Source: Isoetes taiwanensis
Taxonomy: Eukaryota; Streptophyta; Lycopodiopsida; Isoetales; Isoetaceae
Direction of reading: 5' to 3'
Length of the DNA: 64,000 nucleotides
Assembly: GCA_021234155.1 (NCBI GenBank)
Contig: JAJEKV010000061.1
Coordinates: 2,379,950-2,443,949, forward strand
Position 1 is the stretch's first letter, and every line of letters starts with the position of its first letter. Positions 50,026 to 61,702 of this stretch are shown here, in pieces. The translations under genes and the position numbers were made by a program. The notes under the pieces were generated by a model. That model worked only from the letters and a program-made list of their open reading frames with translations. It was not told the origin of the DNA and did no database searches.

Positions 50026-52122
50026 TTATAATAAGTCCATGAGCTGCAAAACTTGTTTTGCTTCATATTTACACCCTATTGGTGTATAGTCTTTAAATGT
50101 CCGCCTAAAGACATTGACTAAGCGGTCCTTGTTAAAACCATTTTTATGAAAGTCACGGACCATTTTTTTGAACTCCAGTACAAAGAGATATGGATCACTG
50201 CATAAGTAAAATAATGTAGTTGCTTGTGATACAATTAAATTGTAACATTGCCTTATGTCTCTATTGGAAGCCAATTGAATATATTGAATAAATTCGAACG
50301 GTAATGACCTCCGTTTGTCAAATTTAGTAGTATCATATTTGCCTAGCTTGTCATCAAAAACCTGTATGTGGACATTTAAGAAATTGCACCTTGGTAGATT
50401 ATAGTCATTCAATATGCTTTCACATTTATCCTCTTTAATTTCTAGGAAATTAAGAGGATAAATCCACCAAGGATTGTCATCTATTCTTGGTTGCTCCTTG
50501 TCCATGAACATACTTATGTTATGATTATTAAGACTTGCTAAATCATCAATATATCTGTATGTATCTTGAAATAGCGCTAGCAAATCCTTTCTTCCTAAAA
50601 CTGCCAATCTTCGGATGAATCTGAGCTCATATTGTGCCAAATAAATATTACACCACAATGGAGAGCATGAAAATCCCATGGGTATTCCTTTCATTTGTTT
50701 CCATACGGCATTTCCTAATTGAATGTGGCAATTGGATATCAACCAATTATTGATGGCAACCATTTCGTTTAATGATATTTCCTTCGCCCCATCAAAGCTG
50801 TGTTTTCCCCAATAGCAAAAAAATCCGTTGATACCATTTTTTACCCACAACTTACATGGGTGCTTGAATTTATAAATCATTTCAATGAACCCTGTCATGT
50901 TTCTAATAAGTCCATCATGCCCATTCAATGGTATGGATTCATAACACCTGGCTATGTCTGCCACAAATGTATTACTGATTTTGCCAGGCAAATTAATGAC
51001 AAACTCAATTGTTGATTCAGTCCACCATATGGTTCTAGTTTTGACACCAAGAAATCTCTTTACATCTGTGTCTAATTTATGTCCAATCTCTTTGAATCTT
51101 TGGTATCATACTTCTCAAGGCTTTGGTTACGAGTAATGCCATCTCCGAGAATACACAATTAGATGCATTGGTCAACCATCGAAAGCATCTTTTATGTGCT
51201 TTGTATATAGCCATAAGGTACGGTAGGTTGTTAGACGACGGACGTATTAAATTAGTTATATTCGTCATCTCCGCAATACATTGGCTAGCAACAAGGTCCG
51301 TTGCACATGATAAATAATCATCATCAAGGCACATTTGGAAGTCATCACTTTGCATTCTAATAATGGCCAGCTTCCTAATATATGCTTTGCAAATAAATGC
51401 TGGAGTGTTTGATGCTTTATCTACTCCAGAGATATACAAGTTTTGGAGCAACCATGATTTCTCCTCTAAACTTGCATTATTTAGCTCACACACTTGAGGT
51501 ATTCTTACCTTGTGTCTATTTTTTCTAGTTAATTCCTTGACCTGGTTTCTGATATAAGCAAAGGATGCGGCAAGCCGTCTTTGTGAAATATTTGGGCTTA
51601 TTTCAAGAATTTCAATAGTTTTTCTCCAAGCCCCAAACATCTCTTTCACTACTTCCTCCCTGTCAAAGGGTCTCAATGGGATATGATTCAACCCTTTTTT
51701 TAACTCATTTTGGATCTGCTTTTGGGAACAAATTTGCAATGACAAGGTTTTTACATGTTGTTTGCTATCATTGCATGGTGCCAAGAAATTTTTGAAGCAT
51801 TTGTTCACTTCACATCTGCATAGTAATTCATCGTGAATACTAAAACCGCAAAAAGTGTTTCTTGGTTTGTACCATGAGTTGCAAATGGCTGGCAAATATT
51901 TCCATCCATATATAATATCATCCAGCAAATTGCCATTTTCAAAGCCAAAAATATGTTTTAAACAATACTTGAAAATCACTTTTGGCTTAATCAATTCAAA
52001 AGCTCTGTTTACATAAGTCATATGCACATAACTATGATTCATTGTTTGACATTTGACTATTATGTTCCTACCACAGAACATTTCCATTTTCCTTGGAATG
52101 ATTTCAGAATCCTCAAACGTTT
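50026..52122 (-). CDS. Penelope-like reverse transcriptase exon, family 2
   Basis: Opens after CTCTCACAG| at 52,122 in phase 0 and ends with TAA at 50,026, about 699 codons. In order: 'SYVHMTYVNRAF', 'YGWKYLPAICNSWYKPR', 'ISGVDKASNTPAFIC' (DKA motif), 'LPYLMAIYKAHKRCFRWLTN', motif A 'VADIARCYESIPLNG', motif B 'GIPMGFSCSPLWCNIYL', motif C 'YRYIDDLASLNN', 'FLNVHIQV' and 'FDKRRSLPF'. One frameshift near 51,080 separates two long frames (361 and 321 codons); the frame between them reads on cleanly. All palm residues are present and no endonuclease domain follows. This is the best-preserved complete RT in the window, clearly homologous to but far diverged from family 1. Confidence 0.85.
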
Positions 52123-52385
52123 CCTGTGAGAGTGATAACATCAAAAATCCTTCATAAAGCAAAAAAGCTTTTCAATCTTGAATTCACACAAAAAAGCTGC
52201 AATACTATACTTGTAACTTTACTCAAATATCTTGTTTCTATCCTCGCATGAGTAGAAACATATTTCCAAAGTACAAGCAAGCCAAATTCTTGTTGAGCAT
52301 ATCTTTTTTGCTAGTCCCATTGGTTGTTGAAATTCAATGAATTGGGAACAATTTCATCTTCTTCAAATGATCTCTCGCCTTTGTT

Positions 52386-54046
52386 TACGCATGTCTATCA
52401 TAAGAATCACTAGCGGATGTGGAGGTCGCATCAAAACCTCTTGCTCTTGATCCGCCTCTTCCTCTTCCTCTACCACGCCCCTTCCTCTCATATTACTTCT
52501 TCCTCTAACATTGCGTCAAAATTCGAGCTATGGGGGGGTCTCCCTCTTCTAGGTGTAGACACGGAATCCCTTGTATTGTGTCCTCCACTATATGGAGTGC
52601 TATTGTATCCGATCTGTTGGCGGCATGAGCATTACCATGTTGATCATAAAAAGTACCTGTATTAAGCATTTGTGCATCATTTCTTGGCGTGGCCACCGTC
52701 TCACTTGAAGTTCTAACCTGTCCCACATTAGCTCCATTGCTATTATCTCTAGTTCTTTTTGCTGATGTGGGGGTATTCAAAAACTCAGTAAAGGATGCTG
52801 GTTTTATCATTTTCTCAATAATACTTAAACCTGTCTCTCCTTTATATGCTGGCCAGAATGTAGCTTTAGGATCCAGGATAAATGATGAGATGCCTTCAAT
52901 CATATATCGCCTAGTGAAGTGAAAGATAACATTCATTGGAGAATCGCTCCACATTTTTTTCTTCGCCCAATGTACGAATAATGCCCATCTTGCCTCCAAT
53001 GAGATTGCATCAGGAAAGAAGGTTTCAAGATTATTCATCATAAACCAGAATACATGATCAAACCATAAAATACCCTTTATCGTACATTGATAATGAGGGT
53101 GTACACACTACAAAGAAGGCCTTCTCCAATTAGGCCATTTGTGTTCATGATCCGCTTTCCTAGATTTTCCTGTTTGTAGATCACGCTTTATATTGACCAT
53201 CATAGGTGCACCTGCACATTTATCCGGATCGAACATGGTCAAATTGAAATTTTCTATTGCAATATCATGTTCGATAATTTTGTGCCCTTTTCTAGCCAAA
53301 GCAGCCCATCTTTCTGCTGTGATGTTAAATGGCTCATTTCTTTCAATCCCAGCAAAATAGAAATAAGCTTCCAGAGGAATTGGTGCCAATAGATTATATG
53401 ATTGAATATCCCACATTTTATGGTCCTTATCTGCTGATAATAATTCCACTGTTCTCCTAGGGACTATCGGCGTGGGATACTTAGTGAAAAGCTTTGATGG
53501 ATCATTCTGTTTTTCTGCTTCCTGATTCACCTTCTCTATTGAGATATCAGTAGCTTCTTTAGTTAACTTGATCCCTGCTAGTTTCGGATGCACCTCACCA
53601 TGGGTAATTTTTTGTGTGCTTAATGATGAGCCTTCAGTATGTCCATGTGTGAACTGATAGGTCTCTCCAATAGACTCTCTAACTTCCTTGTATTCTTCCA
53701 GTTTCCTAAGAGCCAGTGTTACCTCTTTGCTATCATTCTGCCTCAATTGTGCTAGATGTTCTTCAAAAGACTTCAATTGCGCTAGCACATTTCCTCCTTT
53801 TCTATAGGTGTAAAATAATTTATACCAATGGGAGGTATCAAGGGTGGCCATAAGAGAGATTTTATTATCTTTTTCCATAGTCTCTCTCTTTATGATATAC
53901 TCATGTAAGCCTTCAGCATCTTTCATAAGGTACATGACACATTGTATGGCAGGAAAGGGAGCCAAAATATCATCTGTATAGCCCATGCTCCTCAATTCCT
54001 CCATCCAGTATGAGGCTTCTTCATTGTCATGCATACTGTCATTCAA
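52386..54046 (-). CDS. Family 2 ORF1 with possible RG-rich tail
   Basis: Opens after TTGTTCCAG| at 54,046 in phase 0. A 313-codon frame runs to about 53,108 and a second to 52,505. The break between them falls where this copy reads 'acactacaaagaagg' and the left copy 'acacacttacagtaagg'; the left copy keeps the Cys/His cluster 'YCKCVHPHYQC' intact. Next come 'WFDHVFWFMMNNL' and a Ser/Thr/Asn-rich stretch. In shifted frames, bases 52,386-52,514 encode repeated Arg-Gly pairs ending 'SASDSYDRHA' and a stop, resembling an RGG-box RNA-binding tail. Whether that tail is used depends on one or two suspected indels. Confidence 0.65.
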
Positions 54047-54637
54047 CTGGAACAACGAACAAGACCCAATATTAAATTCCAGGAACTACCATATAAATCA
54101 AGCTAAATGTGCTATTGTCATTTCACATTTCAGAAATTAGATCGTATCCTGTTTAAAGGATACAAGGTGGTTACCAATTAAGGTAGAAAAATATATGTAT
54201 GTATATATATGAATTTTGCTTATCTCAAGCAACCTTCCATTAACTGGGATCCAATAACTAAAGTGAAAGAAACAGATAGCAACAGATAGCAACATTGAAT
54301 TATACTCCTACGCATTTTAGACTCATCTGTTACTTGAGTCATAATGAGCATATAAGAATACAAATTTACCGACCATATTATGATCTTCTAATATAGAACA
54401 TGTACTCCTAGGTGGGGAAAGCTGTTACCTGCAACCGTCCATAGTAAAACAAGAGTTAGAACCGTTGTCAACTACAGGAATGCAGGTGTCATAGCTTTTA
54501 AAATACCCCCCCTTGCTATCGGTGTCATAGGAGTTCCTACATTAGAGAAATCATATTGGTGGTCTACATGCTCAAATATCTCCCTTATACAATTACTACA
54601 TAGATGGTCTATTCACCCACAATGAAAAATATTTTAA
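52919..54637. repeat. Direct repeat, right copy (family 2 ORF1 plus intron)
   Basis: Partner of 46,812-48,539. It ends at 54,637 inside the first intron, so the first exon of this copy is missing and a different repeat follows. Confidence 0.85.
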
Positions 54638-55060
54638 TATCTATTATATATATACAATTATATTATGGGTCCTATGGGGGGTGTAGAGATTCATCCTGGC
54701 CGTCGATTTTCTGAGGTGTCACGACAATAGCCCTTGGATTTGATGGGGGGGCATGCATGGGGCATGCATGGGGCATGCACCCCATCCCTGGGCCGTCGAT
54801 CGGGCACGTGAGAAATCGTGGCCCTTGATTTTAAGGTTAAGGAAGGTGCAAGGAAGTTGCTAGTAAACTTGATCTCGGCCGTCCATCTCTGAGATGGACG
54901 GTCCAGACGGTGACACTTCAATCAACCCCAAGCAGCCCCCTTTATTTGGGGCTTTTGATGTGGCCCGTTAGATCTAGGGATTCAATTGGGGCATTTTATG
55001 TAGACCGTCCATTCTTGAAATTGGGGCATTTTATATATTTAATGTTTATTAAATATTGGA
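54638..55060. mobile_element. Foldback/MITE-like repeat 1
   Basis: Starts with TA-rich 'tatatatatacaattatat', the same start as the repeat at 61,044. It shares with that repeat a 'tttatttggggcttttgatg' to 'agggattcaat' segment (54,941-54,986 against 61,230-61,278). It contains 11-bp inverted arms (CCGTCCATCTC/GAGATGGACGG, 54,879-54,901) and a triple GCATGCATGGGG tandem (about 54,748-54,786). No coding capacity. Class not determined. Confidence 0.5.
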
Positions 55061-57733
55061 TATTCCCCTTGATGAGGTGGCAATAAGCCCTAAATATTAA
55101 TTAAAGGCTTTAATGACTCGTAATTGTGGCAAGGAAAAAGTAAAGGGAAACCATGTACGAAATTAAGTCGTACATTTTTTTCCCATGACGTATCCTTAGT
55201 CCGGTTATGGCGCATGAAAGCTTTCCCGGTGTGCAATCTGGCCAGTGCATCCATTCGTGCATCCATTCTATAATATTTTGGAAACAAAATGTGGAGCGCT
55301 CGTGATTAGTTTCCCTCTTGCAGTTCTTAGACATGGCGGAGTGCTGCTGGAAGCTCGATTCCTTTTCATTTAATCTACAGCTCTATTTTTCTGCAATTTT
55401 GTTTTGGCAAACCAAGGCTTGCTAATCCGGTAAGGTACTTAGATGCCGAATCGAATCTATGGAGCTCTGATCCGGCTCTATCTGATATGTGTTGTTTCTT
55501 TTGCAGATACATTGCATCTATTATATCTTTTTCCAAGATTTTCGAAGTAGTTTCCGAGGGCAATACGCTAGCAGAGCCATTTTTTAACTTTTTCGAAGTC
55601 GTTTCCGAGGATTCTCTGGGAAATGCTCTAGCAGAGCCATTGTTTACTTGGATTCTGGCTATGGATCCGTCGAGCTTCTCAATTTGGTAGTCAATCATTT
55701 ATTTAATTTTGAACTCAGAACTCCCACTAATTTCTATGCTTTTTTCTTGAGACAGCTAGGTTATATCTGTTGCAGAAATGAGCTACGATTTTGAGTGATC
55801 CGCCATCCCTGATCATACACATTTATGGAGCTTAAGGTTTTATAAATGTTTCAACCCAGCTGCGGTAACTCTGAGTTCGGTTTTGCAACAAGTGTACGGT
55901 GGGTAGAGAATCCGTTTCCGACTCAAATCAAGGTCAAATCGCCCACTGTAAGGTAAGAAATTTGTAAATATTTGAACCGAGCTTTGGTACTGTGAATCCA
56001 GTGCTTCAAAGATTGATGCAGAGCATAAATTTAAGATATGCTTGAGAAAGAGCTGAGAGCTTTGTTTAAAGGAAAATTACCAGGTGTAATCATCTTCGGC
56101 AGACCAAATTTAAGCAGAGTAATATAAATATTTGAGGAAGCTGCATGTGGTTGTTATGTCTTAATCCTTGTCTTCCACTTCTTCAAACCAGCTTGCAGGA
56201 TTGAGCTTAGTTTTGAGCTTTGTTTAAGGCAATATTTACAGAGGTCTGAGATAGAGCAAATCCCCTTTCTTACGCAGGCCCCAATGGGCTGACATTGAAG
56301 CAGTTCCCCAGGGTGATTCGAGTTGTTGCTATTATGTACATAAGGAAATTTCAGGCAGTATTTTGTGTTAAGCTTTTCATATTGACTGTGTTGCAATCAG
56401 CATATTATCTACAGAGATCATGGTCGGCTATGTGATCGACCTTCGTCTAGCTCTGTACGTGGCCGGCATGTTGACCGATTTGCAGATTTCATCGCCTGCA
56501 TGTTGCTTTTCTAGTTTGCTGCAAATTTCTCTCCAGTTTCTCAACCTGCTTCAACATACCTCCAGTTTCTGAACCCAGTTTCTGAACCCACATCGCCCAA
56601 TTGCTGTAAACACATCTGAAGCTTCAAAACATCGGATTCTGACGGGACGAGCTTCAATCTCGGCTCTGTCTCGTCGATCCATGAAAGAGAAGCCTGTGTT
56701 ACCCACATTGCAGCTGAGCTTGCTGTCGAATTGTATAGCCCTTCCTCTCCTTCCCCTCCTTCAGATTTTTATTAACAGGGCCAGAATCAATGGGGTACTT
56801 CAGATTCTAACTTCAGATTTTTGGAATCTTTGTTTCTTGACCGACATTTCACGATTAATGTGGAATCTCTGTTTTAGGAATTGCCTGCTGAGCATCAGCA
56901 AGTAAGTCCTTGCCGGAAAAAAAATTGTCTTTTGGGTTTCACCATATATGCTAATTTAGTTTTTCGCAGCATAAATGATCTCGAAAATACAGAGAATGGG
57001 AAATCTTATGCAGGCCGGAAGCCTGTATCAACGTATAGAAAACAATCCACGCAGGCTTCATCTCCAACTGAAGAACCATCAGACCAACATTGATATGTGC
57101 TAAGATTTGCTAAACCTGGGCCTCCTGGAATTTATAAATGAGACTACGCATATGTTTTTGTTGATTTTCTGTCTTTTCTGAGTTGGAGCCGTAGGTTTTG
57201 GAGTCGATTCTTTCTCGGTTGAATATTCAATTATCAGGGCATTACAGCTACCATTTAAGCCTACCCATCAATTCAATATCCCAGTTTCTCGTGTTTTAAT
57301 AGAGTGTTTCGGTGCTCAGGCCAGCTATGGCGCCATACATCTGCTATAATATATTGGTTCTGGAAGAAGGCTTTTCACAACCTTCATTTGGCTGGATTTT
57401 ATTGGGAATATTTTGTTTATGCCGTGCTCTTGGCTTGGCTCTGAGACTGGGGCAAGCGGCATAAGCGTGTTCAAAAAGGCACGCTATATTACGCTTGTGG
57501 CTTCTTTTTTATAGTATGATTATAATCTATTGAATGTGGAAAAGGCATCTGCACTATTTGGAAAATTTAATGCTTCTACTGATTTTGATTCCCCCTTAGG
57601 CGGAGATGGTGACCTCTAGTGTCACAAAATTACGATTTTGTATTCATCTAGTTAACCTTATTATGTAATATTTAGACAGAAGCGGCCATTTTCATTGCAT
57701 CCAAATTGTAACTATTTAATATCCTCTTTGCAG
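55061..57733. other. Right flank: no confident gene, a few exon-like pieces
   Basis: A minus-strand frame at 55,375-55,698 (107 codons) encodes an internal imperfect repeat ('NGSARAFPRESSETTSKK' and 'NGSASVLPSETTSKILEK'), but I cannot place it. On plus, an ATG at 55,333 opens a short frame. A donor-like CAA|GTAAGT near 56,901 and an acceptor TTTTCGCAG near 56,969 would join a frame ending at 57,093 ('STYRKQSTQASSPTEEPSDQ'). These may be exons of an unknown transcript or chance. Confidence 0.25.
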
Positions 57734-58053
57734 CCTTGATACTTTCCTTATGCTGACGCTACCACCAATTGTGAATGCTTTTACATGGGTATGCCATGCT
57801 TGACAATGGCTCATGCAAAGAATGTCGGTGTCACTTTTCTGCATCAAGTTGGTATGTTACATTATAATCTCATCTCATACATCTTATGTTTTTTGCTGTG
57901 TCCAAAACTTAGGTGTAAAGAAGTTGATTGCACATACAAACGAAGAGTATATGAACAACACTATAGAGTTGGCTGTGTACAAAACTTAGGTGTAAAGAAG
58001 TTGATTGCACATACAAACGAAGAGTATATGAAGTTATGAACAACACTATAGCT
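57734..58053 (+). pseudogene. SPINDLY-like O-glycosyltransferase fragment (pseudogene)
   Basis: After CTCTTTGCAG| at 57,734 the DNA reads as 'LDTF', then, one frame over after a lost base, 'YADATTNCECFYMGMPCLTM', then 'AHAKNVGVTFLHQVG' up to a |GTATGT donor at 57,852. This matches the conserved catalytic region of plant SPINDLY proteins (pattern LDTFPYAG-TTTCE-LYMGVPC-TM-AHNVGVSLL), with a three-codon gap. A second exon (57,913 on) continues 'VKKLIAHTNEEYMNNTIELA', like the 'LVAK-EDEYV-LA' segment of that family. This second exon is tandemly duplicated (57,904 and 57,981). The tetratricopeptide and upstream catalytic parts are absent, so it is a fragment. Confidence 0.5.
57900..58053. repeat. 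77-bp tandem duplication of a pseudogene exon
   Basis: 'aaaacttaggtgtaaagaag' recurs at 57,904 and 57,981, and the following 45 bases are the same. It duplicates the acceptor and exon of the SPINDLY-like fragment. A further partial repeat ('atatttatgctcgttgtgta') follows at about 58,066 and 58,164. Confidence 0.75.
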
Positions 58054-58333
58054 GCATTTCAGAGATATTTATGCTCGTTGTGTATTCTTCGAGTTGCCGA
58101 TTCTGCAAGGCTCAAGACGGAGGTTTCTTTGCACATTACATTTTCATTAGCTGCATTTCAGTGATATTTATGCTCGTTGTGTATATTTCAGTGTCGGAAT
58201 GGCAGTGCATAGCAATTTTCAAAAAAGTTGAAACTCTTTTTTGTATAATTGTGTTAAATGTGGCTTGCATTAGCCGCAGCTTGCAATGCCATCCAGTGAG
58301 TTCTTTCCAACCTGCCAGTGACATGTATGTAGT

Positions 58334-58473
58334 GGATGGTAATGATGCAGCAACATTAGATGCTGTAAACCTTACTGTTTACATATTTTGGCACAATTGG
58401 TATGGATGGTAATAATGAGGCAATGTTAGATGTTATAAACCTTAAGGTTTGCTTATTTTGGCACAATAGCTAT
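58334..58473. repeat. 70-bp tandem duplication
   Basis: 'ggatggtaat' starts at 58,334 and 58,404, each followed by similar sequence ending 'attttggcacaat'. About 85% identical by eye. Confidence 0.6.
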
Positions 58474-58492
58474 AACAATAGTTCACTTTTAG

Positions 58493-58600
58493 ATGCCAGT
58501 GCAAAAAGATGTGAAGGTTGGCATTGCGGGTGATAGTGAGCCTGACAGGTTGGCTGAAGCTTCAGAGAGGATCCTGAAGGCTGGTAAAATTCGTCCCTAA
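58493..58600 (+). CDS. Unassigned possible terminal exon
   Basis: After a TTCACTTTTAG acceptor, an ATG at 58,493 opens 35 codons ('MPVQKDVKVGIAGDSEPDRL', then Lys/Arg/Ala-rich) ending in TAA. The composition looks protein-like, but I do not recognise it and no adjoining exon is convincing. Confidence 0.25.
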   Translation: MPVQKDVKVGIAGDSEPDRLAEASERILKAGKIRP

Positions 58601-58749
58601 GAAAGGGATAGGCATGCAGATACTGTTGAAAGGGCAACAAGGTCACGCTATCTTTGTAAAAAGGGCAAGGTTTGCTTTGATGTTGAGCGACTCCGTTTCT
58701 TTTTAACGTAATTGTAATTTGTTGTAACATCCAATATGATCTTCCGACA

Positions 58750-60100
58750 TTGTTTTTTGATGTGATAAAAAAGACAATCTAAAACTTAAATTGAAGTCAA
58801 AGTATAAATACCCAAAGAAATGTGAACATTTTCCTAAGTTCTCTAAGATGTTATAATCATTTTACGATTCTTATACAATTCCCTTGGAATCTCATAAGAA
58901 TCCATGAGGTTCTAAGAAGATTGCCTTAGATTTAAGTTTCTATAAAAATTGCTTTAGACTTTTTCGAAAATTCCCCTAAGGTTTTGTTAGATTTCATAAC
59001 ATTATAGATAATATTACCCTAAATACTTGAACATTCATTGTAGATTCCTTTACCTGTTAAGATACCTTTAGATTCTCATGAGCTTGGGAAGATTGTCTTA
59101 TGTTTTTTGCTATATTCCCTAAGGTTGAAGATTGCCTTTAAGAATATGCAAGGTTTTCATGAGGAGTCTACATATGTAGATGAGGTAATGATTATATATA
59201 CTTTTAATGCGCTATTAGCAATGTAGCATGTTGGTTTAAAGATTTGAGGTTGTTCTTATTGTCTTTTGTATCTGCAGTCTATTAGTTGCAGACTTCTCCA
59301 TTCGTGTATCTAGAATGCATGCTCCTTTTAAATGAGGTCCAATTGATATTATTTATTGCGATGGACCATTCCTTTTGGTCTCCTAAGATCTCTTGAAGAT
59401 TTTGCTAGATTCGATGAAGATCTATAAATTTGTTTAAGCATAAAGGCAGTGGAGCTCTATGGTCCAGCAGTAGAGAGCAATCAAAGTCTTCGTATTCTTT
59501 GTGGACATTCCATAGGGTCTTCTTATATTTCTATAGAATTTTGTGAAGGTTCCAAGGAGTTTTTATATTTTATCGAAATTCCATTAGATTTCTAGATATT
59601 CATTTGTGGTTGCCCTACATTCTTAAGATTTGCTTAGATTGTCCAAGTTCCTTAAGATTCCCTAAGATATTACAAAAAAATTATTAGTTCATTGAACATT
59701 CTATTAGATTCCTTGAAGATTTAAGCTGCAAAATTGGTTCCCGAGCCCGTAATTGTAGATTGATGATTATTGTAGATTCCCCTAGACCCCTTAAGATTTC
59801 CTTAGATTCTCAAGAGCTTGTGAAGATTCTCTTATGATTTTTGATGGACTTCCTAAAGTTGAAAGTTCCCCTTAAGAATTGGCAAGGTTTTATGAGGAGT
59901 CTATGTAGATGCGATAAGGATTATGTGTTCTTTTAATGCATTATTATCAACGTAGCACATGTTTTAAAGATTTGAGGTTGTTCTTACTGTCTTTTATATG
60001 TCTACAATTTATTAGTTGCAGATTTCTCCATTTGTATCTAGAATTCATGCTCCTAAGATCGTCATGTGTGTGCAAATTTGACCATTTAGAGAAGTTCCTT
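58750..60100. repeat. AT-rich region with a long diverged direct repeat
   Basis: Segments 59,043-59,340 and 59,770-60,065 align over about 290 bp. Shared strings include 'tttaaagatttgaggttgtt', 'aggagtcta' and 'tagttgcaga'. The surrounding sequence is a degenerate mixture of 'cttaagatt' and 'cctaagatt' words. No gene seen. Confidence 0.6.
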
Positions 60101-60800
60101 GCAATCTCTGAAGAATATTGATCCAAATGCCATCGCATGAAAATCATGAAACTGAATCGACCATGTTAAACGAATACGCCTTTGAATAATTGCTTGGCAT
60201 ACGGTGAATCTTAAGGAATCTAGGTAAATATTTATACAATATTAATTTCTCAAATTTAAGGCTTGAACTAGACACCACAAACTACACACTGCTCGTAGAT
60301 AGTAATGTCAATCTCTATACTCACTCAAATGGCCATGTGCAATCTAAGAAATTACCAATTCCGGCAATTTTGAAGTTTCCAAAAGGAGGACCATTATGGA
60401 ATATGAAAGAAGCTTTTAGCACGACACTTCCTACAACATTGGATCATTTTTATTCCGTGGATTGTGAAGTTCTAATAAGCAATGGTTAGCTTCTAACTGC
60501 TAGGGGCTGAGTGACGACATGGTTAATGTTTTCACAAGGGAATTATGAGTGCAATTTGCAATGTCGCACGTCAATTCCGATTCCAAGTTGGTCGTTGAAT
60601 GGCTATCAGACAAGGGATTTAAGTTAAAACTTCATGCCTTGGTTTAGATGCATACTGCCATTTGTGCAACAACACACTGAGATAATTGAGAAGGTAAAAT
60701 CTCAAATAAGATATACATTAAACACACTAATGAATTCACGTTGTGATGACAATAAATTAGTGGATTATGATATTCGACTTTATCAATAAGATTTTTTAGA
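60100..60800. other. No gene seen
   Basis: AT-rich, stops in all frames; no similarity recognised. Confidence 0.4.
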
Positions 60801-60932
60801 TTTACCCATGACTTCCACTATTATATTGATTTACTCTAGCTTAATTCTTGACACTCAACTTTAGAGATTTACACATGACTTCCACTATTATATTGATTTA
60901 CTCTAGCTTAATTCTTGACACTCAACTTTAGA
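60801..60932. repeat. 67-bp tandem duplication
   Basis: 'tttacccatgacttccacta' at 60,801 and 'tttacacatgacttccacta' at 60,868 begin two nearly identical copies ending 'ctcaacttta'. Confidence 0.85.
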
Positions 60933-61033
60933 TATTGATATGTTTAAGGTTGGATTTTATTTCCCTGTCTTTGTAAACCATAGGTGATAGACCCATTTAT
61001 AGTACAAAAACTTGTGTATATATATATATATAT

Positions 61034-61290
61034 CCCTTATCCCTTATATATATACAATTATATAAGCACCCCCCTTATTTCTAGAGATTTTGGTGTCACC
61101 GCGTGAGCCGTCCAGATCTGAGATCAACGGCCCACATGGTGACACCAAAATCTCTAGAAATAAGGGGCCAGCTTGTGTCAAATCGATTTCGTCCGTTGAA
61201 TGTGCAAGATCGACGATCCAGATAGAGCCAGCTTTATTTGGGGCTTTTAATTTGGGCCGTTGGATTTAGGGATTCAATCTTGCCCGTTGA
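61034..61290. mobile_element. Foldback/MITE-like repeat 2 with a perfect 30-bp inverted repeat
   Basis: Arms 61,071-61,100 and 61,138-61,167 are perfect reverse complements over 30 bp, with a 37-nt loop. The element starts with the same TA-rich sequence as repeat 1 at 54,638 and shares its 'ttatttggggctttt' segment. No coding capacity. The intact arms suggest recent activity or recent origin. Confidence 0.65.
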
Positions 61291-61702
61291 TAAAAATAAA
61301 AAGGTCATTAAAATTAAATGCACCTCAAGAGGTGGCACCACTTAGCAATGACGTGTCATTTTAAAATTTTAGTGGCATTGGACATTAAGATATGAGGTTG
61401 TGGAAAGCAATCTTTGTGAGGTGGCATGGGGCCGGTGGTTAAAAGTTCGTCAAAATTTAATGCTGCTTTTGCCTCTCATATCTTAGCCCGAAAAATTGGT
61501 CCGGCTAAGCTTCCAAGTGCAGCGGCCATCTGGGCTCTCTCAAGCTCTGGAAATGAAAGGGGCAGATATGGCTATGGTGCAAACTCCTCTGACGGAATGC
61601 GCCCTGCCCCTGTTCAACACGACATTTGGCTTCCTGGCCTCTGTTGTTTAGACTTTAAATTGCATCTGAATCATGTGAGCTCCAGCAGCTGTAAGTCCGG
61701 TG
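61291..61702. other. No confident gene; one 93-codon plus frame
   Basis: The frame at 61,426-61,707 encodes Ser/Ala-rich sequence that I do not recognise. It may be chance or the N-terminal side of the LRR-like remnant that follows. Confidence 0.2.

Noticed and set aside
46812-54637. The 1.7-kb direct repeats as LTRs of a retrovirus-like element
   Set aside because: They contain ORF1 coding sequence and intron, one copy lacks the first exon, and there is no primer-binding site, protease, integrase or RNase H.
54691-54921. Minus-strand 76-codon frame
   Set aside because: It lies in the foldback repeat; its residues come from the GCATGC tandem and the inverted arms.
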